Shown one piece after another: positions 32,541 through 39,465 of a DNA stretch of 39,465 bases. Position 1 is the first letter of the stretch. Every line of letters starts with the position of its first letter. The stretch is from Azophilus sp964572185 (GTDB lineage: Bacteria > Pseudomonadota > Gammaproteobacteria > Pseudomonadales > Azotimanducaceae): the NCBI GenBank assembly GCA_964572185.1, contig CAZNFI010000004.1, positions 1 through 39,465 of the forward strand, given 5' to 3'. Under the pieces are notes generated by a model. It made no database searches and was not told the DNA's origin. It saw only the letters and a list, made by a program, of their open reading frames with translations. The translations under genes and the position numbers were made by a program.

Positions 32541-33545
32541 GTGACCATCGGTATGTGGTTACCTGTACTCGGGCTGATCGTCGGGTTCATTGCCCTGGTG
32601 TGGAGCGCCGACAAGTTCCTGTCCGGCGCCGCCAGCACCGCCCAGAACCTGGGCATCTCCAAGATCGTGATCGGGCTCACCATCGTCTCCATCGGCACCT
32701 CGGCGCCGGAGATTTTCGTGGCCTTTACCGCGACCCTGGCCGGCAACCCGCTGCTTGGCATCGGCAACGCGATCGGCTCCAACATCGCCAACATCGGTCT
32801 GGTGCTCGGCGTGACCGCCCTGGTCGCGCCGCTACCGTTCTCGAAACGGGTGCTGCAGGCGGAGTTGCCCTGGCTGCTCGGAGCAACGCTGCTGGCGCTG
32901 GTGCTCATGTTCAACCTGGAACTCAATATCGTTGACAGCCTCATCCTGCTGGCCGGGCTGCTGCTGATTCTCTATCTGCTGGTGTCGGGTCCGACTTCCG
33001 GGCACGCATCGGGCCAGTCTGCCGGGCACGCCAACATTTCCGAGACCATCCGCGACGAGCTTGACGAACTGCCGGAGATGACCAACCTGCAGGGTGTACT
33101 GTGGTTGATCGGCGGCCTGGTCGTGCTCGTTGCCAGTTCCGAGCTGCTGGTATGGTCCGCAACCGAGGTGGCCAATCTGCTCGGTGTCAGCGACCTGATC
33201 ATCGGGCTGACCGTCGTGGCGGTGGGCACCAGCCTGCCGGAACTCGCGGCCACGGTAGCCGCCGCCGTCAAGGGCCACACGGATATCGCCATCGGCAACG
33301 TGGTCGGCTCGAACATTCTCAACATTCTCGCCGTTCTGGCGGTACCCGGTCTGCTCACCACGGCGCAGATGGCGCCCGTGGCATTGTGGCGCGACTGCGG
33401 CATGATGGCTGCCATGACATTGCTGCTGGCCCTGTTCGCCTACGGCATCAATTCCCGAGCGGTCATTACCCGCTTCGAAGGCGCCGTCATGCTGCTTGCC
33501 TGGGTCGGCTACAACTCGCTGCTCATTCAGCAATCGGTGCACTGA
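32541..33545 (+). CDS. yrbG: YrbG, Ca2+/Na+ antiporter family (CaCA) membrane protein
   Basis: Sodium/calcium exchanger-family protein of the inner membrane. It is 334 aa (E. coli 325) with about 10 helices in two inverted halves. The two alpha repeats are visible: GTSAPEIFVAFTATLAG with GNAIGSNIANIG, and GTSLPELAATVAAAVKG with GNVVGSNILNIL. A hydrophilic His/Gly loop (GPTSGHASGQSAGHANIS) links the halves. The start is GTG 32541 or ATG 32553. Its stop is one base from kdsC, with no kdsD between. Confidence 0.93.
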   Translation: MTIGMWLPVLGLIVGFIALVWSADKFLSGAASTAQNLGISKIVIGLTIVSIGTSAPEIFVAFTATLAGNPLLGIGNAIGSNIANIGLVLGVTALVAPLPFSKRVLQAELPWLLGATLLALVLMFNLELNIVDSLILLAGLLLILYLLVSGPTSGHASGQSAGHANISETIRDELDELPEMTNLQGVLWLIGGLVVLVASSELLVWSATEVANLLGVSDLIIGLTVVAVGTSLPELAATVAAAVKGHTDIAIGNVVGSNILNILAVLAVPGLLTTAQMAPVALWRDCGMMAAMTLLLALFAYGINSRAVITRFEGAVMLLAWVGYNSLLIQQSVH

Positions 33546-33546
33546 C

Positions 33547-34044
33547 GTGGGCGCTGCCGTCGAGACCCGTGCCAGGCAATGCGCGCTGGTGATATTCGAT
33601 GTCGACGGCGTGCTCACCGATGGCAGCATCGCCTACACCGACCAGGGGCATGAAATCAAGTCGTTCCATGCCCAGGACGGCTCGGCAATCAAGCGGTTGC
33701 AGGCAAGCGGCATCGAGGTTGCGCTGATCACCGGTCGCAGGTCACCGGTGGTGGAACGACGTGCCCGGGAGCTCGGCATCGGCCACCTCTATGCCGGCAT
33801 CGACAACAAGGCCGATGCCGTCGACCGCCTGCTCGAGACGCTTGGTCTCGAACCCGGCGCCTGCGCCTATGTGGGAGACGACCTGCCGGACCTCGCCGCC
33901 TTCGACCGGGTCGGGCTTGCCATATCCGTGCCCAACGGCCAGCAGGAGGTACGCCAGGCGGCACACTACGTCACCGGGCGCCCCGGTGGCGCGGGCGCCG
34001 CCAGCGACGTTTGCCGCCTGATCCTGAGCGCGCGGGGGCGTTAA
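33547..34044 (+). CDS. kdsC: Kdo-8-phosphate phosphatase KdsC
   Basis: KdsC dephosphorylates Kdo-8-phosphate for LPS inner-core synthesis. It is a capless HAD phosphatase. It is 165 aa from GTG 33547 (MGAAVETRARQCALV), somewhat shorter than E. coli (188). HAD motifs: FDVDGVLTDGSIAY (nucleophile Asp and general acid), LITGRRSPVVERRARELGI, and YVGDDLPDLAAF. It starts one base after the yrbG stop. Confidence 0.94.
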   Translation: MGAAVETRARQCALVIFDVDGVLTDGSIAYTDQGHEIKSFHAQDGSAIKRLQASGIEVALITGRRSPVVERRARELGIGHLYAGIDNKADAVDRLLETLGLEPGACAYVGDDLPDLAAFDRVGLAISVPNGQQEVRQAAHYVTGRPGGAGAASDVCRLILSARGR

Positions 34045-34194
34045 CAGGGCACGGTATCCTGAGGGCCATGCCGCACTCGAACCGTTCAACGCACCGCTCG
34101 CTGAAATGTCAGCAACCTGTGGGGCAGGGCATCCGCAGCCCGTCGCGGAAGCCCGGCACCGCACCGTGGGCATCGACGCTTTCGAGGCGCCAAC
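34045..34194 (+). other. 150-bp spacer between kdsC and lptC, with a weak 45-residue ORF
   Basis: In E. coli and relatives kdsC and lptC lie close or overlap. Here 150 bp separate them. An ORF from ATG 34068 (GAGGG just upstream) reads MPHSNRSTHRSLKCQQ and ends at 34205, overlapping the lptC start. It is basic, low in hydrophobic residues and matches nothing I know, so I do not call a gene. Confidence 0.5.
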
Positions 34195-34800
34195 ATGCGC
34201 AATAGCGAGAGTTTCGGGCTCGCAGTCGGCGTACTGTTGGCCATCGGCGCCCTGCTGCTGACATTCTATTTCGCGCCCTGGCGGGGCACCGTGCCGCCCG
34301 GCGAACTGCCGCCCGAACTCGCCGGCGAGCCCGACCTGTACATGCAGGGGGCGCACATCACACAATTCGAGGACGATGGCGCCATACAGTACCGGCTCAC
34401 GGCCAGGGAGATCCGGCATTTCGAAGACCGGCGCAGCACCCGCCTGCTCGAGCCCGGTCTCGAACTGCACAGCGACACCGAGCCGCCCTGGCGGATCACC
34501 GCGCAACGCGGGCGCATCCACGGCAATGCCGCATCAGGCGGCGAACAGGTGCTTCTGCGCGATTCGGTCATCGTCCAGCAGCAGGGGCAGGGCTCGGCGT
34601 ATCTGACCATTCGCTGCGAGGCCCTCGATGTCTACCCGCAGCGAAAATACGCCGAAACCGAGGGAGATGTTATGATCGAAACTGACGTAGGCCGCACTGC
34701 GGCCCGGGGGCTGAAAGCCGATTTGACGAGCGGGTCCATGAAGCTGTCCGGCGGCGATGATGCGGCAGTCCACACCATTGTCGAGCCCGACCAATTCTGA
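34195..34800 (+). CDS. lptC: LptC, inner-membrane LPS export protein
   Basis: LptC links the LptBFG extractor to the periplasmic LptA bridge. It is 201 aa (E. coli 191): membrane helix at residues 8-28 (GLAVGVLLAIGALLLTFYFA) and a beta-jellyroll with LYMQGAHITQFEDDGAIQYRL, ITAQRGRIHG, and YAETEGDVMIETD. The ATG has GAGG 7 nt upstream. Confidence 0.94.
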   Translation: MRNSESFGLAVGVLLAIGALLLTFYFAPWRGTVPPGELPPELAGEPDLYMQGAHITQFEDDGAIQYRLTAREIRHFEDRRSTRLLEPGLELHSDTEPPWRITAQRGRIHGNAASGGEQVLLRDSVIVQQQGQGSAYLTIRCEALDVYPQRKYAETEGDVMIETDVGRTAARGLKADLTSGSMKLSGGDDAAVHTIVEPDQF

Positions 34801-34818
34801 CGGGGCGAGTGCTCGCAT

Positions 34819-34846
34819 GGAACAAATGTCTGGCGATTTTGTCTTT
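34819..34846 (+). promoter_or_regulatory. Putative sigma-E-type promoter upstream of lptA
   Basis: GGAACAA (34819-34825), 16-bp spacer, TCTTT (34842-34846) resembles the sigma-E consensus GGAACTT-N16-TCnnA, and lies about 40 bp before the lptA GTG. E. coli lptAB is known to have a sigma-E-dependent promoter at the same place in the operon. An inverted repeat GTCTGG/CCAGAC spans the -10. Confidence 0.4.
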
Positions 34847-34884
34847 CCAGACGCCGCGCGTGCTTGCCGCGTGCGAGGCTGGCT

Positions 34885-35412
34885 GTGCCCGGCTCCGTGA
34901 CAACGGGGTTTAACCCGCAAATCCTGATCGCAATCGCTGCCGCGCTTGCCATTACCGCCGCCGCGCCGGCCCGGGCCTTGCCGGAGGATGCGCAACAGCC
35001 CATTCACATCCACGCGGAATCGGCCGAGATCCAGCGCCAGCAGGGCCGAATAGTCTATGTGGGCGAGGTTCGAGTGGAGCAGGGAACATTGCAGGTCGAT
35101 GCCCAGCGCATGGTGGTCGACTACCACGAAGGCAAGGTGGTGCGCATCACCGCCACCGGCGCACCGGCTCACTACCGCCAGGATCTCGAGGCGGACGCCG
35201 GGCAGGTGCGGGCCGATGCTTCCACAATCGTCTACCACACCCGGGAATCGCGCATCGACCTGCAGGGCGATGCGCGCCTCAGCCAACGCGGCAACGCACT
35301 GGCCGGCGATCTGATCCGATATGACATAGTCGCCGGCCAGGTGCAGGCCGGCGCCCCCGGCCAGGGGCCGGTAACGACTACCCTGATGCCCGCAAGCGCA
35401 GACGACTCGTAA
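34885..35412 (+). CDS. lptA: LptA, periplasmic LPS transport protein
   Basis: LptA (LptH in pseudomonads) forms the periplasmic bridge for LPS. It is 175 aa from GTG 34885 (GAGG 6 nt upstream): signal peptide LIAIAAALAITAAAPARA, then the OstA jellyroll QPIHIHAESAEIQRQQGRIV, YVGEVRVEQGTLQVDAQRM, IDLQGDARLSQRGNALAGD, and GPVTTTLMP. A TTG at 34864 or a GTG at 34897 are possible starts. It sits 4 bp before lptB. Confidence 0.92.
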   Translation: MPGSVTTGFNPQILIAIAAALAITAAAPARALPEDAQQPIHIHAESAEIQRQQGRIVYVGEVRVEQGTLQVDAQRMVVDYHEGKVVRITATGAPAHYRQDLEADAGQVRADASTIVYHTRESRIDLQGDARLSQRGNALAGDLIRYDIVAGQVQAGAPGQGPVTTTLMPASADDS

Positions 35413-35416
35413 GCTC

Positions 35417-36152
35417 ATGGCCGTTCTGGAAGCCCGCCATCTGCGCAAGGAATACCGCACCCGGCTAGCGGTGGAAAACGTGAGCCTCAGGGTGGAGAGC
35501 GGCGAGATTGTCGGGCTGCTCGGGCCGAATGGCGCCGGCAAGACCACCTGCTTCTACATGATCGTCGGCCTCCTGAAAGCGGAGGGCGGCAGCATCTCGC
35601 TCGATGGCAGGGAATTGTCCCGGGCGCCCATGCACCTGCGCGCCAGGGCCGGCATCGGCTACCTGCCCCAGGAAGCCAGCGTGTTCCGCAAGCTGTCCAC
35701 GGAAGACAACCTGCGCGCCATCCTGGAACTGCGCCGCGACCTCGACCGCCAGGCGCAGGCGCGTCTTCTCGAACAGCTGCTCGATGAATTCAACCTGCAT
35801 GCCGTGCGCAAGTCGCAGGGCGAACGCCTGTCCGGTGGTGAGCGCCGGCGGGTCGAGATTGCCCGGGCGCTCGCCNNNNNNNNNNAGCAACCCCCGCTTC
35901 ATGCTGCTCGACGAACCCTTCGCAGGGGTGGACCCCATTTCCGTCGGCGACATCAAGCAGGAGATGCGCGATCTGGCGGCCCGCGATATCGGTGTGCTGA
36001 TCACCGACCACAACGTGCGGGACACGCTCGACATCTGCGACCGGGCCTACATCGTCAACGAGGGACACATCATCGCGGAAGGCGATTCCGAGGCAATCCT
36101 TGCCGACGAAACCGTGCGCGACGTCTACCTCGGCGACAGCTTCCGGCTTTGA
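35417..36152 (+). CDS. lptB: LptB, LPS export ATPase (frame broken only by a spurious gap)
   Basis: LptB is the cytoplasmic ATPase of LptB2FG. Motifs: Walker A GLLGPNGAGKTTCFYM, Q-loop YLPQEASVFRKL, signature LSGGERRRVEIARALA, Walker B RFMLLDEPFAGVDPISV, and H-loop ITDHNV. The 10 N at 35876-35885 shift the frame between ALA and SNPRFML. If the N are removed, the frame is continuous and the protein is exactly 241 aa, the E. coli length, with SN where E. coli has AN. So this is an intact gene, not a pseudogene. Confidence 0.96.
35876..35885. other. Assembly gap (10 N) in lptB, true length probably zero
   Basis: There are 153 full codons before the gap and 89 (with stop) after it. Joining them directly restores the conserved sequence and family length. 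Confidence 0.85.
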
Positions 36153-36174
36153 GGACCTCGCGGACGGCGCGCAC

Positions 36175-37728
36175 ATGAAACAATCCCTGTCTCTGGGGCT
36201 GCGTCAGCAGCTGAAGATGACGCCGCAACTGCAGCAGGCCATCCGCCTTCTGCAACTGTCCGCCCTTGACCTGCAACGGGAAATCCAGGAACTGCTGGAA
36301 ACCAACCCGATGCTCGAGGAAGCCGACGACGAACAGAACGAGCCACAGACGGGCGGCCCATTCGACTCCGATACGGGCGCCGGCACCGCCACCGCACCGC
36401 TTCTGGATCCGGACTCCGACGGCACGACCACGGCCGTTTCCTCACCCGCAGGCGCCGACCGCACCGATGAAGCCGAAGGCAACGTGGATGCGCCTTCGGT
36501 AGACACTGAACCGGGCCGGCCCATTCCGGAAGAGCTGCCCGTGGACAGCAACTGGGACGACATATTTCAGCCCGTTCCGGCGCCGGCACTGTCCGGCAGC
36601 AGTGATGGTCAGCTGGATATCGAGAACAACGATGGCTTCGGAGAGACGCTGAAGGACCACCTGCGCTGGCAACTGAACCTGACGCCATTCTCGGATGTCG
36701 ACCGCCTGATTGCCACGGCGATCATCGATGCCGTCAATGCGGACGGTATGCTCGAGGCAAGCATCGACGACCTGCTGGAGAGTTTCGATGCAAGCCTGGA
36801 CATCGGCAGCGACGAGGTGCGGACCGTACTCAAGCGCATTCAGCACTTCGACCCCACCGGCGTCGCCGCACGCAACCTGGCCGAGTGCCTCGCCCTGCAA
36901 CTCGAAGCCCTGGACGCATCCACCCCATGGCGCAGCGAAGCGCTATGCATCGTCACCGAGCACCTCGGTCTGCTGGGCAGCAAGGATTTCGCCACGCTCA
37001 AGCGCAGAACCCGGCTCAGTGAGCGGCAACTGGCGCGAATCGCCGCGCTCATCCAGTCGCTCAACCCCCGCCCCGGCGCTGCCCTGGCCGCCGAACCGGC
37101 CGAATATGTGATTCCAGACGTTGTGGTGCGCAAGGCGCAAGGCCGCTGGTTAGTGGAACTGAACCCGGAAGCGACCCCCGCCCTGCGCATCAACACCGGC
37201 TATGCCGGGCTGGTGCGTCGCGCCGACAACAGTCGTCAGAACACCTGGCTGCGCGACAACCTGCAGGAAGCCCGCTGGTTCCTCAAGAGCCTGGAAAGCC
37301 GGCACGACACGCTGTTGCGGGTAGCCACCAAGATTGTCGAAATTCAGCGGGGCTTTCTGGAGTACGGCGAACAGGCCATGCGGCCGCTGGTGCTCAACGA
37401 TGTCGCCGAAGCGGTGAACCTGCACGAGTCGACCATCTCCCGCGTCACCAGCCGCAAGACCATGCAGACCCCGCGCGGGTTGTTCGAACTGAAGTACTTT
37501 TTTTCCAGCCGCGTGGTCACAACAGACGGCGAAGAGGTATCGAGTACCGCCATTCGCGCATTGATCAGGAACCTGATCGCCGGCGAAAACCCGAGAAAAC
37601 CATTGAGCGACAACAAGATCGCGGCAATACTGGCGCAACGGAACATCAATGTCGCGAGGCGCACAGTTGCCAAATACCGCGAATCGATGTCGATTCCACC
37701 GTCCAGCGGACGCAAGCGTCTGGTCTGA
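36175..37728 (+). CDS. rpoN: RNA polymerase sigma-54 factor RpoN
   Basis: Sigma-54 directs transcription from -24/-12 promoters with AAA+ activators. It is 517 aa (E. coli 477). Region I is MKQSLSLGLRQQLKMTPQLQ with QAIRLLQLSALDLQ. A long acidic region II (about residues 50-150) is rich in Asp, Glu, Thr and Pro. Then come the core-binding region (FDPTGVAARNLAECLALQ), the helix-turn-helix (VAEAVNLHESTISRVTSRK), and the RpoN box ARRTVAKYRE. The ATG at 36175 follows lptB by 22 nt; hpf, ptsN and rapZ follow, the standard order. Confidence 0.97.
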   Translation: MKQSLSLGLRQQLKMTPQLQQAIRLLQLSALDLQREIQELLETNPMLEEADDEQNEPQTGGPFDSDTGAGTATAPLLDPDSDGTTTAVSSPAGADRTDEAEGNVDAPSVDTEPGRPIPEELPVDSNWDDIFQPVPAPALSGSSDGQLDIENNDGFGETLKDHLRWQLNLTPFSDVDRLIATAIIDAVNADGMLEASIDDLLESFDASLDIGSDEVRTVLKRIQHFDPTGVAARNLAECLALQLEALDASTPWRSEALCIVTEHLGLLGSKDFATLKRRTRLSERQLARIAALIQSLNPRPGAALAAEPAEYVIPDVVVRKAQGRWLVELNPEATPALRINTGYAGLVRRADNSRQNTWLRDNLQEARWFLKSLESRHDTLLRVATKIVEIQRGFLEYGEQAMRPLVLNDVAEAVNLHESTISRVTSRKTMQTPRGLFELKYFFSSRVVTTDGEEVSSTAIRALIRNLIAGENPRKPLSDNKIAAILAQRNINVARRTVAKYRESMSIPPSSGRKRLV

Positions 37729-37779
37729 AGCAGTGCCGGACCGATCTTCCACAAGCTATCCATCCGAAGGAGACAGCGC

Positions 37780-38082
37780 ATGCAATTGAGCATTTCCGGG
37801 CACCATATCGATGTCACCCCCGCGCTCAAGAACTATGTAACCGACAAACTCACGCGCCTCGAGCGCCACTACGACCACATCACCAACATGCACGTTGTGC
37901 TGAGTGTCGAAAAGCGCGATCAGAAAGCCGAAGCGACCGCACACGTCAGCGGCGCGGAACTGTTTGCCGATGCCATTTGTCAGGATCTGTACGCAGCCAT
38001 CGACATGCTGGCCGACAAGCTCGACCGGCAGATCGTCAAGCACAAGGAAAAAGTCATCGACCGGCGCCGCGGCCGGGGATAA
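37780..38082 (+). CDS. hpf: Ribosome hibernation promoting factor HPF (short form)
   Basis: Short HPF binds the 30S decoding centre and promotes 100S ribosome dimers in stationary phase together with RMF. It is 100 aa (E. coli 95): MQLSISGHHIDVTPALKNYV, KLTRLERHYDHITN, AEATAHVSGAELFADA, and LYAAIDMLADKLDRQIVKHK. A strong GAAGGAGA precedes the ATG. There is no C-terminal dimerisation domain, so it is not the long form. Confidence 0.95.
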   Translation: MQLSISGHHIDVTPALKNYVTDKLTRLERHYDHITNMHVVLSVEKRDQKAEATAHVSGAELFADAICQDLYAAIDMLADKLDRQIVKHKEKVIDRRRGRG

Positions 38083-38093
38083 CCTCAACCGAC

Positions 38094-38570
38094 ATGGCTC
38101 GCATCCAAGACCTGTTGCCGCCGGAGTGCGTGCGCCGTGCCGTGCCGGCGCACAGCCGCAAGCGCACCCTTGACCTGCCCGCCGACATGCTGGCAGAACA
38201 CAAAGGCAACGAGCCCGATCGGCAGATGTTCGAGGCGCTCATGAAGCGTGAAAGGCTCGGCAGCACCGGAATCGGCGAAGGCGTGGCGATTCCCCACTGC
38301 CGGGTGGACTGCCCGCACATGATGGCCGCGTTCTTCTCCCTGGCGCAGCCGGTCGACTACGACGCACCGGATGGCAAACCCGTCGATCTGGTGTTCGTGC
38401 TGGTGGTGCCCGCCGAAGAAACATCCGCACACCTTGATGCCCTGGCCGCACTGGCCGACCTGTTTCGGGACCCGGATACCCGCGCTCGCCTGCGTGGCGC
38501 GGCCAGTTCCGCGGAGCTCGACGTGGTGCTGCGGCAGGCGGCCGAGCGCAGGCAGGAGTCGGCCGCATGA
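38094..38570 (+). CDS. ptsN: PtsN, nitrogen-PTS EIIA protein
   Basis: EIIA-Ntr is the terminal phospho-acceptor of the nitrogen PTS and controls potassium transport and stress responses in relatives. It is 158 aa (E. coli 163). The phosphorylated His lies in GIGEGVAIPHCR (His68). It also has SLAQPVDYDAPDGKPVDLVF and HLDALAALADLFRD, typical of PTS EIIA type 2. It starts 11 nt after hpf and overlaps rapZ as ATGA. Confidence 0.95.
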   Translation: MARIQDLLPPECVRRAVPAHSRKRTLDLPADMLAEHKGNEPDRQMFEALMKRERLGSTGIGEGVAIPHCRVDCPHMMAAFFSLAQPVDYDAPDGKPVDLVFVLVVPAEETSAHLDALAALADLFRDPDTRARLRGAASSAELDVVLRQAAERRQESAA

Positions 38571-39427
38571 AGCTGACCATCATCAGCGGCCGCTCCGGCT
38601 CCGGTAAGAGCACGGCGCTCAGAACCCTGGAGGATGCCGGCTATCACTGCGTGGACAACCTGCCCGTGAGCCTGCTGCAATCCCTGGTCGATCAGGCATT
38701 GCGGGTTCCCGTAGCCCGGGACGGCAACATGGCGGTGTGCATCGATGCGCGCACCACCGGCCTGGAACGGTTTCCGGAGATTCTGAACGGGCTGAACCGG
38801 GCCGGGCTCGATTGCGAAGTGATCTATCTCGATGCCTCCAACGCCACGCTGGTACGGCGCGCCAGCGAGACCCGCCGCCGCCACCCGCTGACCGACGCAA
38901 ACACCGACCTGCCCCAGGCCATCGAGGCGGAGATCGAACTGCTCGAACAGATCGCCTGCCGCGCCGACCTCAAGATCGATACCGGCGACCTGCTCGCCCA
39001 GCAACTGGTGGAATCGATCCGCGAACGGGTGGTCGCCCGGGAGCAGGGTGCCCTGAGCCTGCTGTTCCGTTCGTTCGGCTTCCGTTTCGGTGTACCCCCG
39101 GACTCGGACATGGTGTTCGACCTGCGCTGTTTGCCCAACCCCAACTGGGTGCCGGAACTGCGGCCGCTTACCGGCCTCGATGAACCGGTTCGAACGCACC
39201 TGTCCGGAGATGGCCCGGTCAGGGGCATGTTCGATGACATTGCCGGCCATCTGGAGACCTGGCTGCCGCGACATGAGGACAACAATCGCGCCTATGTCAC
39301 GGTGAGCCTCGGCTGCACCGGTGGCCAGCACCGCAGTGTCTACATGGCCGAGCGGCTCGGGCTGCACTTCGCCGACCGTTACGCCAACGTGCTGGTACGC
39401 CACCGGGAACTGAAGGCACGCGCATGA
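38567..39427 (+). CDS. rapZ: RapZ, RNase adapter protein
   Basis: RapZ (YhbJ) is a P-loop protein that, in enterobacteria, delivers GlmZ sRNA to RNase E and senses GlcN6P, tuning cell-wall precursor supply. It is 286 aa (E. coli 284). Walker A is SGRSGSGKST (7-16), followed by ALRTLEDAGYHCVDNLP, FRSFGFRFGVPPDSDMVFD, RCLPNPNW, and the C-terminal RNA-binding region VSLGCTGGQHRSVYMAERL. Its stop overlaps ptsO as ATGA. Whether GlmZ exists here is unknown. Confidence 0.96.
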   Translation: MKLTIISGRSGSGKSTALRTLEDAGYHCVDNLPVSLLQSLVDQALRVPVARDGNMAVCIDARTTGLERFPEILNGLNRAGLDCEVIYLDASNATLVRRASETRRRHPLTDANTDLPQAIEAEIELLEQIACRADLKIDTGDLLAQQLVESIRERVVAREQGALSLLFRSFGFRFGVPPDSDMVFDLRCLPNPNWVPELRPLTGLDEPVRTHLSGDGPVRGMFDDIAGHLETWLPRHEDNNRAYVTVSLGCTGGQHRSVYMAERLGLHFADRYANVLVRHRELKARA

Positions 39428-39465
39428 GGCGGGCCGAAGTCACCCTGGTGAACCGCCTCGGGCTG
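39424..39465 (+). CDS. ptsO: PtsO (NPr), HPr-like phosphocarrier, first 14 codons only
   Basis: ATG at 39424 overlaps the rapZ stop and reads MRRAEVTLVNRLGL before the window ends. This matches the start of HPr/NPr proteins (xVxxxNxLGLHAR), with the phosphorylated His expected in the next codon. The position after rapZ is the standard one. Confidence 0.85.
   Translation, partial: MRRAEVTLVNRLGL

Noticed and set aside
35417..36152. lptB as a frameshifted pseudogene
   Set aside because: The frame change comes only from the ten N; without them the gene is intact and full length.

Overview
The window is a GC-rich (visibly about 65%) chromosomal segment from a gammaproteobacterium, probably a draft or metagenome-assembled genome because it carries four runs of N. 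The gene content points to a diderm, respiring cell with meso-diaminopimelate peptidoglycan and Kdo-type LPS: MurE with a DNPR motif, the Mla and Lpt systems, KdsC, and a cytochrome bc1 complex with the PVWY Qo motif. The gene order follows, block after block, the order I remember from Pseudomonas aeruginosa (secA to ptsO) and from the matching E. coli loci. I see no phage, insertion sequence, CRISPR array or tRNA.

Layout. (1) 1-15.8 kb: a division and cell-wall (dcw) cluster on the minus strand, read mraZ-rsmH-ftsL-ftsI-murE-mraY-murD-ftsW-murC-ftsQ-ftsA-ftsZ, followed by a plus-strand dciA, a minus-strand M23 peptidase and the 5' part of secA. Most junctions are 1-8 nt overlaps, so it reads as one translationally coupled operon. 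It starts from a clear sigma70 promoter overlaid by three TGGGN boxes, the MraZ operator. (2) 16.1-20.2 kb: RNase P RNA (rnpB), rsmI, and divergently lpoA-yraN-dolP. (3) 20.3-24.8 kb: the minus-strand series rplM-rpsI-petA-petB-petC-sspA, with a 12-bp tandem repeat and an assembly gap in the leader before petA. (4) 24.9-32.4 kb: zapE, hisD, murA, ibaG and the mlaFEDCB lipid-transport operon, all minus. (5) 32.5-39.5 kb: plus-strand yrbG-kdsC-lptC-lptA-lptB-rpoN-hpf-ptsN-rapZ-ptsO (the last gene is cut by the window end).

The genes form an envelope-building programme: lipid I/II precursor synthesis and septal synthesis (dcw, murA, lpoA), outer-membrane lipid asymmetry (mla), LPS export (lpt, kdsC), protein export (secA), with respiration (petABC) and nitrogen/PTS control (rpoN, ptsN, rapZ, ptsO).

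Most notable points: (a) several genes normally present in these blocks are missing while neighbours still overlap or abut (murF, murG, ddl/murB, lpxC, diaA, sspB, hisG, kdsD); (b) the repeat in the petABC leader, whose two copies flanking the gap are an identical 55-mer; (c) an unusual mlaE-mlaD spacer with a GC-only hairpin, three tandem 15-bp repeats that each carry a Shine-Dalgarno sequence, and a possible coupled small ORF; (d) an FtsI whose SxN motif reads SSQ. I found no convincing new multi-gene system; this is mostly a conserved housekeeping region with local novelties.
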